Source of the DNA: Chromatiaceae bacterium
GTDB taxonomy: Bacteria > Pseudomonadota > Gammaproteobacteria > Chromatiales > Chromatiaceae
Reading direction: 5' to 3'
Assembly: GCA_003562815.1 (NCBI GenBank)
Contig: PWTO01000203.1
Span: 1-45,400 of the forward strand
DNA: 45,400 bases
Below, one piece after another: positions 24,346 to 35,133 of this stretch. The notes under the pieces were generated by a model. That model worked only from the letters and a program-made list of their open reading frames with translations. It did no database searches and was not told the origin of the DNA. Position 1 is the first letter of the stretch. Each line of letters opens with the position of its first letter. Both the position numbers and the translations under genes were made by a program.

Positions 24346-25754
24346 GCCGCACTCCGCAGCCGGGGATCGAAGGCATCCCGAACCACATCGGCCAGCAGAT
24401 TCGCCGCCAGCACCAGGGTGAACATAAAGACGAAGGCCGCCGCCAGCGACCACCAAACCACCGGGTCGCGCGCCAGCTCCAGGCGGGCGCTATTGATCAT
24501 ATTGCCCCAGCTGTTCATGGTTGGATCGACGCCAATGTTGACGTAGGAGAGCACCGCCTCGGCCAGCACCAGGCCGCTGAAATCCAACACCAGGGTGATC
24601 ATCACGATATGCAGGACATTGGGCAGGATGTGGCGGCTAATCACCGTCGAATGCCGCACGCCCAGGGAGCGCGCCGCCTGCACATAGTCGGCCTCGCGCA
24701 GCTTCAGCGACTCCCCGCGCAGGAGTCGGCAGAGGCCGGTCCAACTGGTGACGCCGAGGATGATGCAGAGAAACAGCAAGCGCAGATCGGCGCGTTCGAC
24801 CAGGCTCTGGAATTGATCGGCATGATTGGTCATATAGACCTGCAACATCAGGATCGCGGCCGCGATCAAAAGGACACCTGGGATCGAATTCAACGTGGTA
24901 TAGAGATACTGGATCACATCGTCGGTGCGACCGCCGAAGTAGCCCGCCATGATGCCCAGGATCACCGCCGCCGGCAGCATCACCAGCGTCGTCAGGGTGC
25001 CGATCACCAGGCCGGTGCGGATGCTCTTCAGGCTCTGATAGAACACATCCTCGCCAACCTTGTCGGTGCCAAGGATGTGGTATTTAGCCGCCAGCTCGGC
25101 GGCCATGAAGCTCAGCACCAGCATCAACGCCAGCGTGATCAGCCCCACGCGCCAGGGAAGCTCGGTCTCGCCGCGCCAGATCGCCCGCACACTGGCATTG
25201 AACGGCTGCCGCCAGCGCAAGGCGAGCACCGCGATCAGGACCACGAGCAGCGCGCTCCAGACGATCAGCCCCGTGACCATTCCCAAGAGTCCGCGCAAGG
25301 CGATATCGACACCGCGCCGCGCCGGGTCATCCAGATGCGCACCGCCATGCTCGAGGCGCGGATAGCCACGCACCACACTGCCGTCAGGCTGCTCGATCGG
25401 CTCCTTGACGAAGAGGTGGCTGGCGAAAGGCGCCGAGAAGGTCTTCTCTTGACGCTCGCGCAGGCCGCTGAGCCAGAGATCCAGTACCGAGATGATTTGT
25501 GTCGAATAGGTTGGGGCCGCCGCAGATGGGGCCGCCGCGACGGACTCGACGCGCGGATGAAAATGCAGCGAGTCAAGCAGCCCGATGCCGATATAAAACA
25601 GAATCACCACCAGCGCGGCCAGGCCGATCGGCGAGCGCCCGACTTGCCGCCAGGGACCGCGCAGGTGCTCATGGCGTGCGGCATAGAGGCCGAAGCCGAT
25701 GCCAACCGCAATCAGCACGAAAATCAGGGCATCGGTGATCAGGATAACCGGCAC
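24342..25754 (-). CDS. ABC transporter permease (YejE-like) with a large extracytoplasmic insertion
   Basis: BPD permease motif EADYVQAARSLGVRHSTVISRHILPNVL; N-terminal TM plus extra ~100-aa region. Confidence 0.9.
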   Translation of the reverse strand: MPVILITDALIFVLIAVGIGFGLYAARHEHLRGPWRQVGRSPIGLAALVVILFYIGIGLLDSLHFHPRVESVAAAPSAAAPTYSTQIISVLDLWLSGLRERQEKTFSAPFASHLFVKEPIEQPDGSVVRGYPRLEHGGAHLDDPARRGVDIALRGLLGMVTGLIVWSALLVVLIAVLALRWRQPFNASVRAIWRGETELPWRVGLITLALMLVLSFMAAELAAKYHILGTDKVGEDVFYQSLKSIRTGLVIGTLTTLVMLPAAVILGIMAGYFGGRTDDVIQYLYTTLNSIPGVLLIAAAILMLQVYMTNHADQFQSLVERADLRLLFLCIILGVTSWTGLCRLLRGESLKLREADYVQAARSLGVRHSTVISRHILPNVLHIVMITLVLDFSGLVLAEAVLSYVNIGVDPTMNSWGNMINSARLELARDPVVWWSLAAAFVFMFTLVLAANLLADVVRDAFDPRLRSAA

Positions 25755-25764
25755 GGCAGCGCCC

Positions 25765-26742
25765 TCAAGACAACCGGACCCTGGGATCGACCAGGGTGTA
25801 GGAGAGATCGGTCATGATCAGCCCGACGATGTAGAGCACCGAGCCGAGGAAGACCATCGCGCGCACGATCGAGAAATCCTGGCGGTTGATCGCATCGATG
25901 GTGTAGCTACCGAGGCCGGGCACGCCGAAGAAGGATTCGATGATCAGCGCACCCATGAACAACAGCGGCAGCACCGCGACCACACCGGTCAGGATCGGAA
26001 TTAGCGCATTGCGCAGCACATGGCGAAACAGCACCTTGCGCTCGTGCAGCCCCTTGGCGCGGGCGGTGCGCACATAGTCGCGGTTGATCTCCTCAAGGAA
26101 GAAAGTGCGATAGAGCCGGGTGCTGCTACCGATGCCGGCGACGACGCCGACCACCACCGGCAGGATCAAGAACTTGAGCGCATCGAGCCCGGTGTCATAG
26201 CCGGAGATCGGCACCAGGCGAAACAGTTTGCCGATCAGGAACTGGCCGCCGATGATGTAGAACAGCCCGGAGATCGACATCATCGCGACCAACAGCACCA
26301 CACTGCCGACATCGATATAGGTGGCGCGAAAGAACACGATCATCAGGGCATAGCTGATGGCGATCGCCAACCCCACCAGCAGGGTCGGAATCGCGATCGC
26401 CAGGCTCGGCCACATGCGCTGGCGGATATCGAAGCCGATATCGCGCCCGCTGTCGGACTGCCCGAAGTCGAACGCGAACAACTTTAGCGACTTCTGAAAG
26501 AAGATGGTCTCGGTGAGGGCGCCCAGCCCGCCCGCTGCGGCGTTGTAGAGCAAGGGCTTGTCGTAGCCGCGCTCGCCCTTCCAGGTGTCGATGGCCTCCT
26601 GGGTCACGCGCTTGTCGCCGAGCTGCATTCGCGCCATGTCATCGGGCGAGTTGACGACGAAGAACAACAGAAAGGTGATCAGGTTGACACCGATCAGGAT
26701 CGGCAGCGCGTAGAGCAGACGGCGCAGGATATAGGCACTCAT
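25765..26742 (-). CDS. ABC transporter permease (YejB-like)
   Basis: MSAYILRRLLYALPILIGVNLITFLLFFVV; DYVRTARAKGLHERKVLFRHVLRNALIPILT. Confidence 0.92.
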   Translation of the reverse strand: MSAYILRRLLYALPILIGVNLITFLLFFVVNSPDDMARMQLGDKRVTQEAIDTWKGERGYDKPLLYNAAAGGLGALTETIFFQKSLKLFAFDFGQSDSGRDIGFDIRQRMWPSLAIAIPTLLVGLAIAISYALMIVFFRATYIDVGSVVLLVAMMSISGLFYIIGGQFLIGKLFRLVPISGYDTGLDALKFLILPVVVGVVAGIGSSTRLYRTFFLEEINRDYVRTARAKGLHERKVLFRHVLRNALIPILTGVVAVLPLLFMGALIIESFFGVPGLGSYTIDAINRQDFSIVRAMVFLGSVLYIVGLIMTDLSYTLVDPRVRLS

Positions 26743-28904
26743 AGCGCCCGCCCTCGCTCGCGCCGGCGCGCCACGATCAGCGCCGGGACCGCCCCCACCA
26801 CCAGAACCAACAGCAAGGCGCCGAGCGGCCAGAGCACCGGCGGATTCCAGCGCTCGCGCAGCTCCTCGCGCAGCGCGGGATCGAGGCGACGGTACTTGAG
26901 GGTGTTGTTGGCCATCAGATTCGGCTGCACGTTGTCGAGCCATTGATGATGAAGGCTGAAAGACTTCGGATAGAAGCCGAACGACCAGGGCGCATCATGG
27001 CGCAGAATCGCCGTCATTTCATCGATCACCGCCTGACGCTCAGGCCCATCATCCATGTTTTTCATCCGCTCAAACAGCGCATCGAACGCCGGGTTGCGAT
27101 AATTGGCCGCGTTTTCGCCGCCGTCGACCTTGCGATTCGGGCCATAGAGCAGGAAGAAGAGGTTCTCCGGGTCGGGATAATCGGCATTCCAGCCCCACAT
27201 GAAGACTTGCCCGGTGCCCTCGCGCATCTTCTCCTGGAAGCGATTGTAATCGGTCGCGCGCACAACCAGCTCGATGCCGAGCTTGGCGAATTGCTTGCGG
27301 ATCCAGTTCAACCGCGCGCGGCCATCCGGGCCGGCGTCCATGGCCTCGTAGTAGAGGGTCAGGGGCCGTCCGGTGTGCGGATCGCGTCCGTTCGGATACC
27401 CGGCATCGGCGAGCAGCGCCCTCGCCTCCTCCACGGGTTTGCGCACCGCGCGCCCATCGCGCCAATCGAAGACAACGGGATTGATCCCAGCCTCGCCCTC
27501 GCGGTGTCCGAAGATGCCGGGCGGAATCGGCCCCTGCCCCTCGACGCCCCGGCCATTGGCGAAGATCGAGATGTATTCCTCGAAATCGACCGCGATGCTG
27601 ATCGCCTGCCGGAGCAACCGCGCCGACTCCGAGTCGCCGCCAAGCAGCGGGTCGAGCATGTTGAAGCCCATGTACCAGATCGTCGTCTGCACCGCAGTGA
27701 CCAGCGTGATGCCCTGTGCGCGCATCTCGTCGGTGAGTTCGGCCTCGCCACCGGTGTCGAATTGGATCGCCTGATCGAAGGCATCGGAGCTGACGCCAGA
27801 GCTGTCGTAGAACCCCTGCAGGAATTTGTTCCAGTACGGGATACTTTCCCCTTCCAAGCTGTAGATGGCCTGATCGATGAAGGGCAGCGGCTTGCCGGCA
27901 TCGGCAAGCCGCCCGGCGGCGTGATCCTCGGGCATCCCTTCGCTCGGGTAACGCTCGCCATGAAAATTCGGGTTGCGCTCGAGCACCATGCGCAGGTTCG
28001 GGTTGTTCTCGCTGAGCATGAAGGGACCGGTGCCGACCGGATACCAGTCCAGGGTCAGATTGCGCTGGCGCATTCCGGGCTGCCCGTAGAGCGCCTCGGC
28101 CTCCCAGGGCATGGGCGCAAAGAAGGGCATCGCCAGCCAGTAGAGAAACTGCGGATAGCGGCCCTCAAGGCGCACCCGATAGCGGTAGCGATCGATGACC
28201 TCCGCCCCCTCGAAGGCCACTTGGCGCAGATCGAAGAATAGACGCGCACCGTTCACCGGCTCTGGCGCGGCGGCCTCGATGCGCTCGCGCAGGGCCTGAA
28301 AGCCGAGGATGTGCTCGCCCATCAAGCCGGCGATCGGCGAGTGCAGCCAGGGCGTGGCCAAGCGCTTGATCTGGTAGACGTAGTCCTCGGCGATCAGCTC
28401 ACGGGTGCCGGTCTCAGGCAGGTCATCGAGGGTCTTTAGGCGGGCGAGCGCCTTGGCATCGAGCTGATGATAGCGGTAGGCGCCGGCTGCATCCTGGGCG
28501 AAGGCTGGATGCGGCTGATACTGGATGCCGGGCGCGATCTCGATCAGATACTCGCTGATTGCGATCCGCTCTGGATCGGCATCGGCCGGAAGCGGCTCCC
28601 CCTTCGCATCGAGATAACGCACCTCGGGCAACGCCTGGGCGGTGAGCGGGACCAGTTCATAGGGGCGCTTGAGAAAATGATATTGCAGCGGTGGCTCGTA
28701 GATCTGCGCGATGAAGGCGTATTCATTCGCGCTGTAGGAGCGCACCGGGTCCAGATGCTTGGGCCGTTCGGTGAAGGCGCCGTAGAGGATATTCTCGCCG
28801 GATTGCGATGCTGGATAAGGGTTGTTCCAAGGCGGCTGCCCGCAGGCGCCGAGCAGCAGCACGAGAACGATCGGCAGAGGCCAGGAACGGCAGGCTCGCA
28901 ACAT
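26739..28904 (-). CDS. ABC transporter extracellular solute-binding lipoprotein (family 5) with C-terminal TM segment
   Basis: Lipobox LLGAC; SBP_bac_5-like body; C-terminal LWPLGALLLVLVVGAVPALIVARRRERGRAL; ATGA overlap with downstream permease. Confidence 0.9.
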   Translation of the reverse strand: MLRACRSWPLPIVLVLLLGACGQPPWNNPYPASQSGENILYGAFTERPKHLDPVRSYSANEYAFIAQIYEPPLQYHFLKRPYELVPLTAQALPEVRYLDAKGEPLPADADPERIAISEYLIEIAPGIQYQPHPAFAQDAAGAYRYHQLDAKALARLKTLDDLPETGTRELIAEDYVYQIKRLATPWLHSPIAGLMGEHILGFQALRERIEAAAPEPVNGARLFFDLRQVAFEGAEVIDRYRYRVRLEGRYPQFLYWLAMPFFAPMPWEAEALYGQPGMRQRNLTLDWYPVGTGPFMLSENNPNLRMVLERNPNFHGERYPSEGMPEDHAAGRLADAGKPLPFIDQAIYSLEGESIPYWNKFLQGFYDSSGVSSDAFDQAIQFDTGGEAELTDEMRAQGITLVTAVQTTIWYMGFNMLDPLLGGDSESARLLRQAISIAVDFEEYISIFANGRGVEGQGPIPPGIFGHREGEAGINPVVFDWRDGRAVRKPVEEARALLADAGYPNGRDPHTGRPLTLYYEAMDAGPDGRARLNWIRKQFAKLGIELVVRATDYNRFQEKMREGTGQVFMWGWNADYPDPENLFFLLYGPNRKVDGGENAANYRNPAFDALFERMKNMDDGPERQAVIDEMTAILRHDAPWSFGFYPKSFSLHHQWLDNVQPNLMANNTLKYRRLDPALREELRERWNPPVLWPLGALLLVLVVGAVPALIVARRRERGRAL

Positions 28905-28992
28905 AGATGCTTTCCGCGAAGGCTGAGTTTCTGTAACGTTAAGGGCCGCCTCATGCCAGCCATCCTACACATTTTCCGCTTGGAGAGACCAC

Positions 28993-29769
28993 ATGGGATT
29001 CTTGTCCGATAAACGTATCCTGATCACCGGCGTTGCTAGTAATCGCTCGATCGCTTGGGGCGTTGCCCGGGCGATGCACCGCGAGGGTGCGACGCTCGCC
29101 TTCACCTACCAGGGCGAGAAGCTCAAGAGTCGGGTCGAAGATCTAGCCTCGCAGTGCGATGCCGACTTCGTGCTGCCACTCGATGTCTCCAATGACGAGG
29201 AGATCCAACACTGCTTCGCCACCCTCGGCGAGGGCTGGGATGGCCTGGATGGCATCGTGCATTCGATCGCCTTCGCCCCCAAGGACCAACTCGAGGGCGA
29301 TTACGTCGACAGCGTGACGCGCGAGGGGTTCGCCGCCGCGCACGATATCAGCTCCTATAGCCTGGCGGCGCTGGCCAAGGCTGGCCGCGCCCTGATGCAG
29401 GGGCGCAATGGCGCCATCCTCACCATGAGCTACCTAGGTGCGGTACGCGCGGTGCCCAATTACAACGTGATGGGGATCGCCAAGGCCAGTCTGGAGGCGA
29501 ATGTGCGCTATCTGGCTGCATCGCTCGGTCCAGAGGGCACACGGGTCAATGCCGTCTCGGCGGGTCCGATCCGCACCCTAGCCGCAGCCGGCATCGCCGA
29601 TTTCCGCTCGATGCTGAAACAGGTCGAGGAGCGCACGCCGCTGCGGCGCAACGTCACCATCGATGAGGTGGGTAACGCCGGTGCCTTCCTCTGCTCCGAT
29701 CTGGCCTCCGGCATCACCGGCGATGTGCTCTACGTCGATACCGGTTACCACATCCTTGGGCTGGGCTGA
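28993..29769 (+). CDS. fabI: Enoyl-[acyl-carrier-protein] reductase (NADH)
   Basis: [56 protein letters not shown]. Confidence 0.97.
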   Translation: MGFLSDKRILITGVASNRSIAWGVARAMHREGATLAFTYQGEKLKSRVEDLASQCDADFVLPLDVSNDEEIQHCFATLGEGWDGLDGIVHSIAFAPKDQLEGDYVDSVTREGFAAAHDISSYSLAALAKAGRALMQGRNGAILTMSYLGAVRAVPNYNVMGIAKASLEANVRYLAASLGPEGTRVNAVSAGPIRTLAAAGIADFRSMLKQVEERTPLRRNVTIDEVGNAGAFLCSDLASGITGDVLYVDTGYHILGLG

Positions 29770-29807
29770 TTCTCGCCGATCGGCGTTCGGTTCTGAGCGC
29801 CGCCGGT

Positions 29808-31736
29808 CTAGAAGGGCTCGTCCGAGACGACCGGCTTGCGCTCGATCTTCGCGCGCGCCTGCATCTGCGTCAGGACCGCATCGACGTCGGCGCTCGCTAG
29901 CGCACGCTTGAGAACGTTGGCCTCTGCCGCGCGTTCGGCCGCGTCGAGCTGGGCTGGATCGCCGTCGATGACCTCGGAGACGACGACCACGAAGGCGTCG
30001 CCTTCATCGCTGGTGCTGCCGACCCGGCGCTCGGTGTCGGCGTCAGGCCGCGGCAGCGAGAACGCGAGCCGAATGACCTCGGGCGGGAGTTCGCGCGTGG
30101 CGCGACTGACCTGGCCAGCCTCGATCGGCTCAAAGCCCACGGCCGCCTCGGCCAGGGTCTGCCCAGCCCGAACCCGCGAGACGATCGCCTCGGCTTCGGC
30201 CTGCGCGGCCTCGACGGCCTGTTGTGCCTCGAGCAGCGCAACGATCTCGTCTCGCACCTCCGCCAACGCACGCACCGAAGGCTCGCGATGGTCGGCGACC
30301 CGAAGCACCATGGCCTGAAGTCCATCGGGATCGGGCTCTAACAGCTCGCTGTTATTGCCCTGAACCAACACCTCCTCGCTGAAGGCGGCGGCAATCACTC
30401 GCGGATGCGCGAAGAGACCTTCGCCGGTGCTGCGATCGATCCAATCGCTCTCCTGAATCTCGAGTTCGAGGGTCTCGGCGGCCGGGACCAGGCTATCGGG
30501 CGACTCATAGGTCAGGGTTGCGAGCTGCTCGGCCTGTTCGAAGAAGACGCCCTCGCTGCCGCCACTGCGCAGATCGGCGCTCAGCGCCTCTTTCACCGCC
30601 TCGAACGGCTGCGGCTCGCCGCCACGCACCTCCAAGACCTCGACCAGATGGTAGCCAAAGCGGCTGCGCACGGGGTCGCTCAGGGTGTCGGGCTGGAGCG
30701 CAAAAACGGCCTGCTCGAAGGCGGGATCGAGCGAGCCACGACCGATCCAGCCCAGCGCCCCGCCGTTGTCGGCACTGCCTGGGTCTTCGGAGACCTCGGC
30801 TGCGACGTCGGCGAAGGCTTCGCCGTCGCGAAGGCGCTCTTGAATCGCCTGCAGACGCTCGCGCGTCGCCGCGCGTGTGGCCTGATCGGCCTCGGCTGAA
30901 ACCGTCAGCAGGATGTGACGGACGCGCCGCTCCTGCGGGGCCGTGAACGCATCGCGGCGCCGCTCATAGTGTTCACGCAAGGTGGCCTCGTCGAGGGTCT
31001 CGTCCGGCGCCGAGAGCCTAGCCGCATCGAGCAGCAGATAGGCGACGCGAACCTGCTCTGGGGTGGCGAATTGCTCTGGATGCTCGTCGTAGTAAGCCGC
31101 GACGGCCTCCTCACTGGGCGCCTGAACACGCGCCTCGAAGGCCGCGCTCGGCACCGGCACATAAGCCAACACACGCTGCTGGCGCATCAGGCTGAGGCTG
31201 CGTTCGGTTAAGGCGTCGGTCACGAAGGCGGTTTCGCGAATCGCCCGCGGGAGCTGCGTGATCAGCAACTGACGTCGCAGCGACGCCTCGTAAGCGGCTG
31301 GGGTCAACCCCTGTAACCGCAGCATCTGCTCGTACTGGGCCTTGGAAAAGGCGCCATCGCGTTGAAAGGCGGGCTCGCCAACGATAGTCCCGCGAACCGC
31401 TTGATCCGAGGTCCGCAGCCCCATGGCTTCGGAGTCTTCCAATAGCAGGGTCTCGCGGATCATGCGCTCGAGCACGTCCTCGCGGATGCGGGCATCGCTA
31501 AACAACGCCGGATTGTAGGCATCGCCGAGTTGATCCCTGAGCTGAATCCGGGTGCGATTCACAGCCTGATTGAACGCCCGCTCGGTGATCTTGGTGCCGT
31601 TGACGCTGGCAACCACGGGCTCCGCCCCGCCGCCGAAGTAGGAGTCGATCCCCCAGAAAGCGAACGGGATACTGATCAGAAGGATGATGGCCCAGGCGAC
31701 CCAGCCCTGTGCGCGTTCTCGGATCTCCTGCAACAT
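29808..31736 (-). CDS. ppiD: SurA-N/parvulin-type peptidylprolyl isomerase PpiD
   Basis: N-terminal TM MLQEIRERAQGWVAWAIILLISIPFAFWGIDSYFGG; parvulin VRHILLTVS...GGALGWIGRGSLDPAFEQAVF. Confidence 0.93.
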   Translation of the reverse strand: MLQEIRERAQGWVAWAIILLISIPFAFWGIDSYFGGGAEPVVASVNGTKITERAFNQAVNRTRIQLRDQLGDAYNPALFSDARIREDVLERMIRETLLLEDSEAMGLRTSDQAVRGTIVGEPAFQRDGAFSKAQYEQMLRLQGLTPAAYEASLRRQLLITQLPRAIRETAFVTDALTERSLSLMRQQRVLAYVPVPSAAFEARVQAPSEEAVAAYYDEHPEQFATPEQVRVAYLLLDAARLSAPDETLDEATLREHYERRRDAFTAPQERRVRHILLTVSAEADQATRAATRERLQAIQERLRDGEAFADVAAEVSEDPGSADNGGALGWIGRGSLDPAFEQAVFALQPDTLSDPVRSRFGYHLVEVLEVRGGEPQPFEAVKEALSADLRSGGSEGVFFEQAEQLATLTYESPDSLVPAAETLELEIQESDWIDRSTGEGLFAHPRVIAAAFSEEVLVQGNNSELLEPDPDGLQAMVLRVADHREPSVRALAEVRDEIVALLEAQQAVEAAQAEAEAIVSRVRAGQTLAEAAVGFEPIEAGQVSRATRELPPEVIRLAFSLPRPDADTERRVGSTSDEGDAFVVVVSEVIDGDPAQLDAAERAAEANVLKRALASADVDAVLTQMQARAKIERKPVVSDEPF

Positions 31737-31778
31737 AGCGTGTCGGACTCAGCGTGCGAAAAAATGACAGGACAAATG

Positions 31779-31810
31779 AAAACGGGGTACCCAAGGAGGA
31801 TACCCCGTTT
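31779..31810 (-). terminator. Intrinsic terminator after tRNA-Val/tRNA-Asp
   Basis: ACGGGGTA-11 nt-TACCCCGT stem flanked by A/T runs. Confidence 0.75.
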
Positions 31811-31818
31811 CAAAGTGA

Positions 31819-31895
31819 TGGCGGAGTGGACGGGACTCGAACCCGCGACCCCCGGCGTGACAGGCCGGTATTCTAACCAACTGAACTACCACTCC
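31819..31895 (-). tRNA. tRNA-Asp(GTC)
   Basis: GGAGTGGTAGTTCAGTTGGTTAGAATACCGGCCTGTCACGCCGGGGGTCGCGGGTTCGAGTCCCGTCCACTCCGCCA. Confidence 0.96.
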
Positions 31896-31922
31896 ACGAA
31901 ACTGTAGTGCTGCAACCCTGGG

Positions 31923-31998
31923 TGGTGGGTGCTGCAGGGATCGAACCTGCGACCCTCGCCTTGTAAGGGCGATGCTCTCCCAGCTGAGCTAAGCACCC
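31923..31998 (-). tRNA. tRNA-Val(TAC)
   Basis: GGGTGCTTAGCTCAGCTGGGAGAGCATCGCCCTTACAAGGCGAGGGTCGCAGGTTCGATCCCTGCAGCACCCACCA. Confidence 0.96.
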
Positions 31999-32029
31999 TC
32001 TTTTCTGGGCACCCGCCCGAATGAAGCAA

Positions 32030-32302
32030 TCATTGTATCGCGTCTTTGAGCGCTTTACCAGCCTTGAACGATGGATTTTTTGAGGCCGCGATCTGGATGG
32101 CGGCGCCGGTCTGCGGGTTGCGCCCGGTGCGCGCGGCACGCTCCTTCACCGAGAAGGTGCCAAAGCCGATGATCGAGACGGTCTCACCGTTCTTCAGGGT
32201 TGCCGCCACGGAGTCGGTCAACGCGTCGAGTGCGCGGGCTGCCGCAGACTTAGAGATATCGGCCGCATCGGCCATCGCGTCCACGAGTTCTGATTTATTC
32301 AT
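32030..32302 (-). CDS. hupB: DNA-binding protein HU
   Basis: [28 protein letters not shown]...[42 protein letters not shown]. Confidence 0.95.
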   Translation of the reverse strand: MNKSELVDAMADAADISKSAAARALDALTDSVAATLKNGETVSIIGFGTFSVKERAARTGRNPQTGAAIQIAASKNPSFKAGKALKDAIQ

Positions 32303-32428
32303 TAATCCCCCTTGATTGACCCCATACCCTGGGGCCGTTTGCCGTGTGCGTAAGCGCGCGAGTCGAGCCAGCACTGGCTCGCATCGCGACATGGATAGAA
32401 CAACTGCGTCGCTCCGATCAACCCGGGA

Positions 32429-32456
32429 TTGTTAAGGAGGGCCCCAGAGGTGTCAA
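32429..32456 (-). promoter_or_regulatory. Candidate promoter for the HU gene (TTGACA-16-TAACAA)
   Basis: Minus strand TTGACA 32456-32451, 16-nt spacer, TAACAA 32434-32429. Confidence 0.5.
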
Positions 32457-32492
32457 CCCAAAAACCAGCAACGACGCGTCCCCGTGGTGCAC

Positions 32493-34949
32493 TCAGTGGT
32501 GCGTGCGCACGCCCGTGTCGGGCTTCTTGGTCTCCTCGACCGGAGGCGCGACCTCCTCCTGCACCACCACATCCTCTTCGTCTGGACGCGGCACTGGACG
32601 CCCGGCTAGGGCCAGCTCCAAGACCTCGTCGATCCAGCGCACGGGTCTGATGTCCAAACTCTGTTTGATGTTCTTTGGAATATCGACCAGATCGCGCTCG
32701 TTCTCGTGCGGAATCAGCACCTGCTCGATACCGCCGCGATGCGCCGCGAGCAGCTTCTCCTTCAGGCCGCCGATCGGCAACACCTCGCCGCGCAGCGTGA
32801 TCTCGCCGGTCATCGCGACACTCGCGCGCACCGGCATCTGGGTCAATGCCGAGACGAGCGCCGTGCACATCGCCACGCCCGCGCTTGGCCCATCCTTCGG
32901 CGTCGCGCCCTCGGGGACATGGATGTGCATGTCGTACTTCTGATGGAAATCAGTCTCGATCCCAAGTGAGTCGGCGCGCGAGCGCACCACCGTCATCGCC
33001 GCCTGGATCGACTCCTGCATCACGTCGCCGAGCTGGCCGGTAAAGATAAACTTACCCTTGCCCGGCACCAACGCCGCCTCGATGCGCAGCAGCTCACCGC
33101 CGACCTCGGTCCAGGCCAGGCCGGTGACCTGCCCGACCTGATCATGCTCGTCGGCCAGGCCGAAGCGGAAGCGCCGCACGCCAAGATACTTGTCCAATGA
33201 TTTGGGCGTGACCGTCACCATCCTGTCGGGCTTCTTCAGCAGGATCTCCTTGACCACCTTGCGACAGATCTTCGATATCTCGCGCTCCAGATTGCGCACG
33301 CCAGCCTCGCGGGTGTAGTAGCGCACCAGATCGCGCAAAGCGGCCTCGCGAATCGACAGCTCGCCGCGCTTGAGCCCGTTGTTCTTCATCTGCTTCGGGA
33401 TCAGATAGCGCTCGGCGATGTTGATCTTCTCGTCTTCGGTATAGCCCGAGAGGCGGATGACCTCCATGCGGTCGAGCAGCGCCGGCGGGATGTTCAGCGT
33501 GTTGGCGGTGGCGACGAACATGACCTCGGAGAGATCGAAATCGACCTCCAGGTAATGATCGTTGAAGGTGTTGTTTTGCTCCGGGTCGAGCACTTCAAGC
33601 AGCGCCGAGGCGGGATCGCCGCGGAAGTCCATCGCCATCTTGTCGATCTCGTCGAGCAAGAAGAACGCATTGCGCGCGCCGGCCTTGGATAGATTCTGGA
33701 TGATCTTGCCCGGCAGCGCACCGATATAGGTGCGCCGGTGACCGCGGATCTCGGCCTCGTCGCGCACGCCTCCCAGGGACATGCGCACGAACTTGCGATT
33801 GGTCGCACGCGCGATCGACTGACCGAGCGAGGTCTTGCCGACGCCGGGCGGTCCGACCAGGCACAGGATCGGCCCCTTGAGCTTGCGCACACGCTGTTGC
33901 ACGGCCAAGTACTCGGTGATGCGCTCCTTGACCTTCTCGAGCCCGTAGTGATCGGTATCGAGCACCTTCTCGGCCACGCCGACATCGTTGCGGATGCGGG
34001 GGCGCTTCTTCCAAGGTACCGAGACCAGGGTGTCGATATAATTGCGCACCACGGTCGCCTCGGCCGACATCGGCGACATCAGCTTGAGCTTGTTCAGCTC
34101 GCCGGTCGCCTTCTCCTTCACATCCTTAGGCATCCCGGCCGCTTCGATGCGTTTGCCGAGATCCTCGAGTTCGTTCGGCGCGTCCTCAAGCTCTCCCAAC
34201 TCCTTTTGGATCGCCTTCATCTGCTCGTTCAGATAGTACTCGCGCTGGTTCTTCTCCATCTGTCGCTTGACGCGGCCGCGGATGCGCTTCTCCATCTGCA
34301 GGATGTCGTTCTCCGACTCCATCAGCCCCATCAGATGTTCGAGGCGCTGCTGCACATCGATCATCTCGAGCACGCGCTGCTTCTCGTCGAGCTTCAGCGA
34401 CATGTGCGCGGCCATGGTGTCGGCCAGGCGGCTGGCCTCGTCGATGCTGGCCAGCGAGGTCAGCACCTCCGGCGGTACTTTTTTGTTGAGCTTGACGTAC
34501 TGATCGAACAGCGCCACTGCCGAGCGCATCAGCACCTCTTGCTCGCGCTCGTCGGCCTCAAGCGTTTCGGCAAGTGGCGTGGCGGTGGCGGTGAAGGCGT
34601 CGTCGGTCGAGACGTAGCGGCTCGCCTTGGCGCGCTGATGGCCCTCGACCAGTACCTTGACCGTGCCGTCCGGGAGCTTCAACAGTTGCAACACATTGGC
34701 CAGGGTGCCGATCTCGTGCAGATCGTTGACCGAGGGATCATCGACCTCGGCATTTTTTTGCGCGACCAGCAGGATCTGCTTGTCGCTGGTCATGGCCGCA
34801 TCCAGCGCCTTGATCGACTTGTCGCGGCCGACGAAGAGCGGAATCACCATGTGTGGATACACGACGACGTCGCGTAGCGGCAGTACCGGAATGGCCTGGC
34901 CGGATGTGAGTGCATCGACGACCTGAGAGTTCGAATCACGCTTGCCCAT
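32493..34949 (-). CDS. lon: ATP-dependent protease La
   Basis: [38 protein letters not shown]; catalytic [11 protein letters not shown]. Confidence 0.97.
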   Translation of the reverse strand: MGKRDSNSQVVDALTSGQAIPVLPLRDVVVYPHMVIPLFVGRDKSIKALDAAMTSDKQILLVAQKNAEVDDPSVNDLHEIGTLANVLQLLKLPDGTVKVLVEGHQRAKASRYVSTDDAFTATATPLAETLEADEREQEVLMRSAVALFDQYVKLNKKVPPEVLTSLASIDEASRLADTMAAHMSLKLDEKQRVLEMIDVQQRLEHLMGLMESENDILQMEKRIRGRVKRQMEKNQREYYLNEQMKAIQKELGELEDAPNELEDLGKRIEAAGMPKDVKEKATGELNKLKLMSPMSAEATVVRNYIDTLVSVPWKKRPRIRNDVGVAEKVLDTDHYGLEKVKERITEYLAVQQRVRKLKGPILCLVGPPGVGKTSLGQSIARATNRKFVRMSLGGVRDEAEIRGHRRTYIGALPGKIIQNLSKAGARNAFFLLDEIDKMAMDFRGDPASALLEVLDPEQNNTFNDHYLEVDFDLSEVMFVATANTLNIPPALLDRMEVIRLSGYTEDEKINIAERYLIPKQMKNNGLKRGELSIREAALRDLVRYYTREAGVRNLEREISKICRKVVKEILLKKPDRMVTVTPKSLDKYLGVRRFRFGLADEHDQVGQVTGLAWTEVGGELLRIEAALVPGKGKFIFTGQLGDVMQESIQAAMTVVRSRADSLGIETDFHQKYDMHIHVPEGATPKDGPSAGVAMCTALVSALTQMPVRASVAMTGEITLRGEVLPIGGLKEKLLAAHRGGIEQVLIPHENERDLVDIPKNIKQSLDIRPVRWIDEVLELALAGRPVPRPDEEDVVVQEEVAPPVEETKKPDTGVRTHH

Positions 34950-35133
34950 AGACTGTGCCCATATGCTGACGCCCGCCGGCCCGAGGGGCTGATCCCCGTG
35001 GAGATCATGGGCCGACGCGGCGGATTGTGCGTAAATGCCCGATTGGGAATGCCCGATAGGGAATGAGGTTAGGGCAGCGCCCGCGCGCTTCAATCAGCGC
35101 CCTGGGCTCACCTGCAAGAGAGGTGCCGAGGGA

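Noticed and set aside
33738-34877. 379-aa plus-strand ORF
   Set aside because: Antisense to lon.
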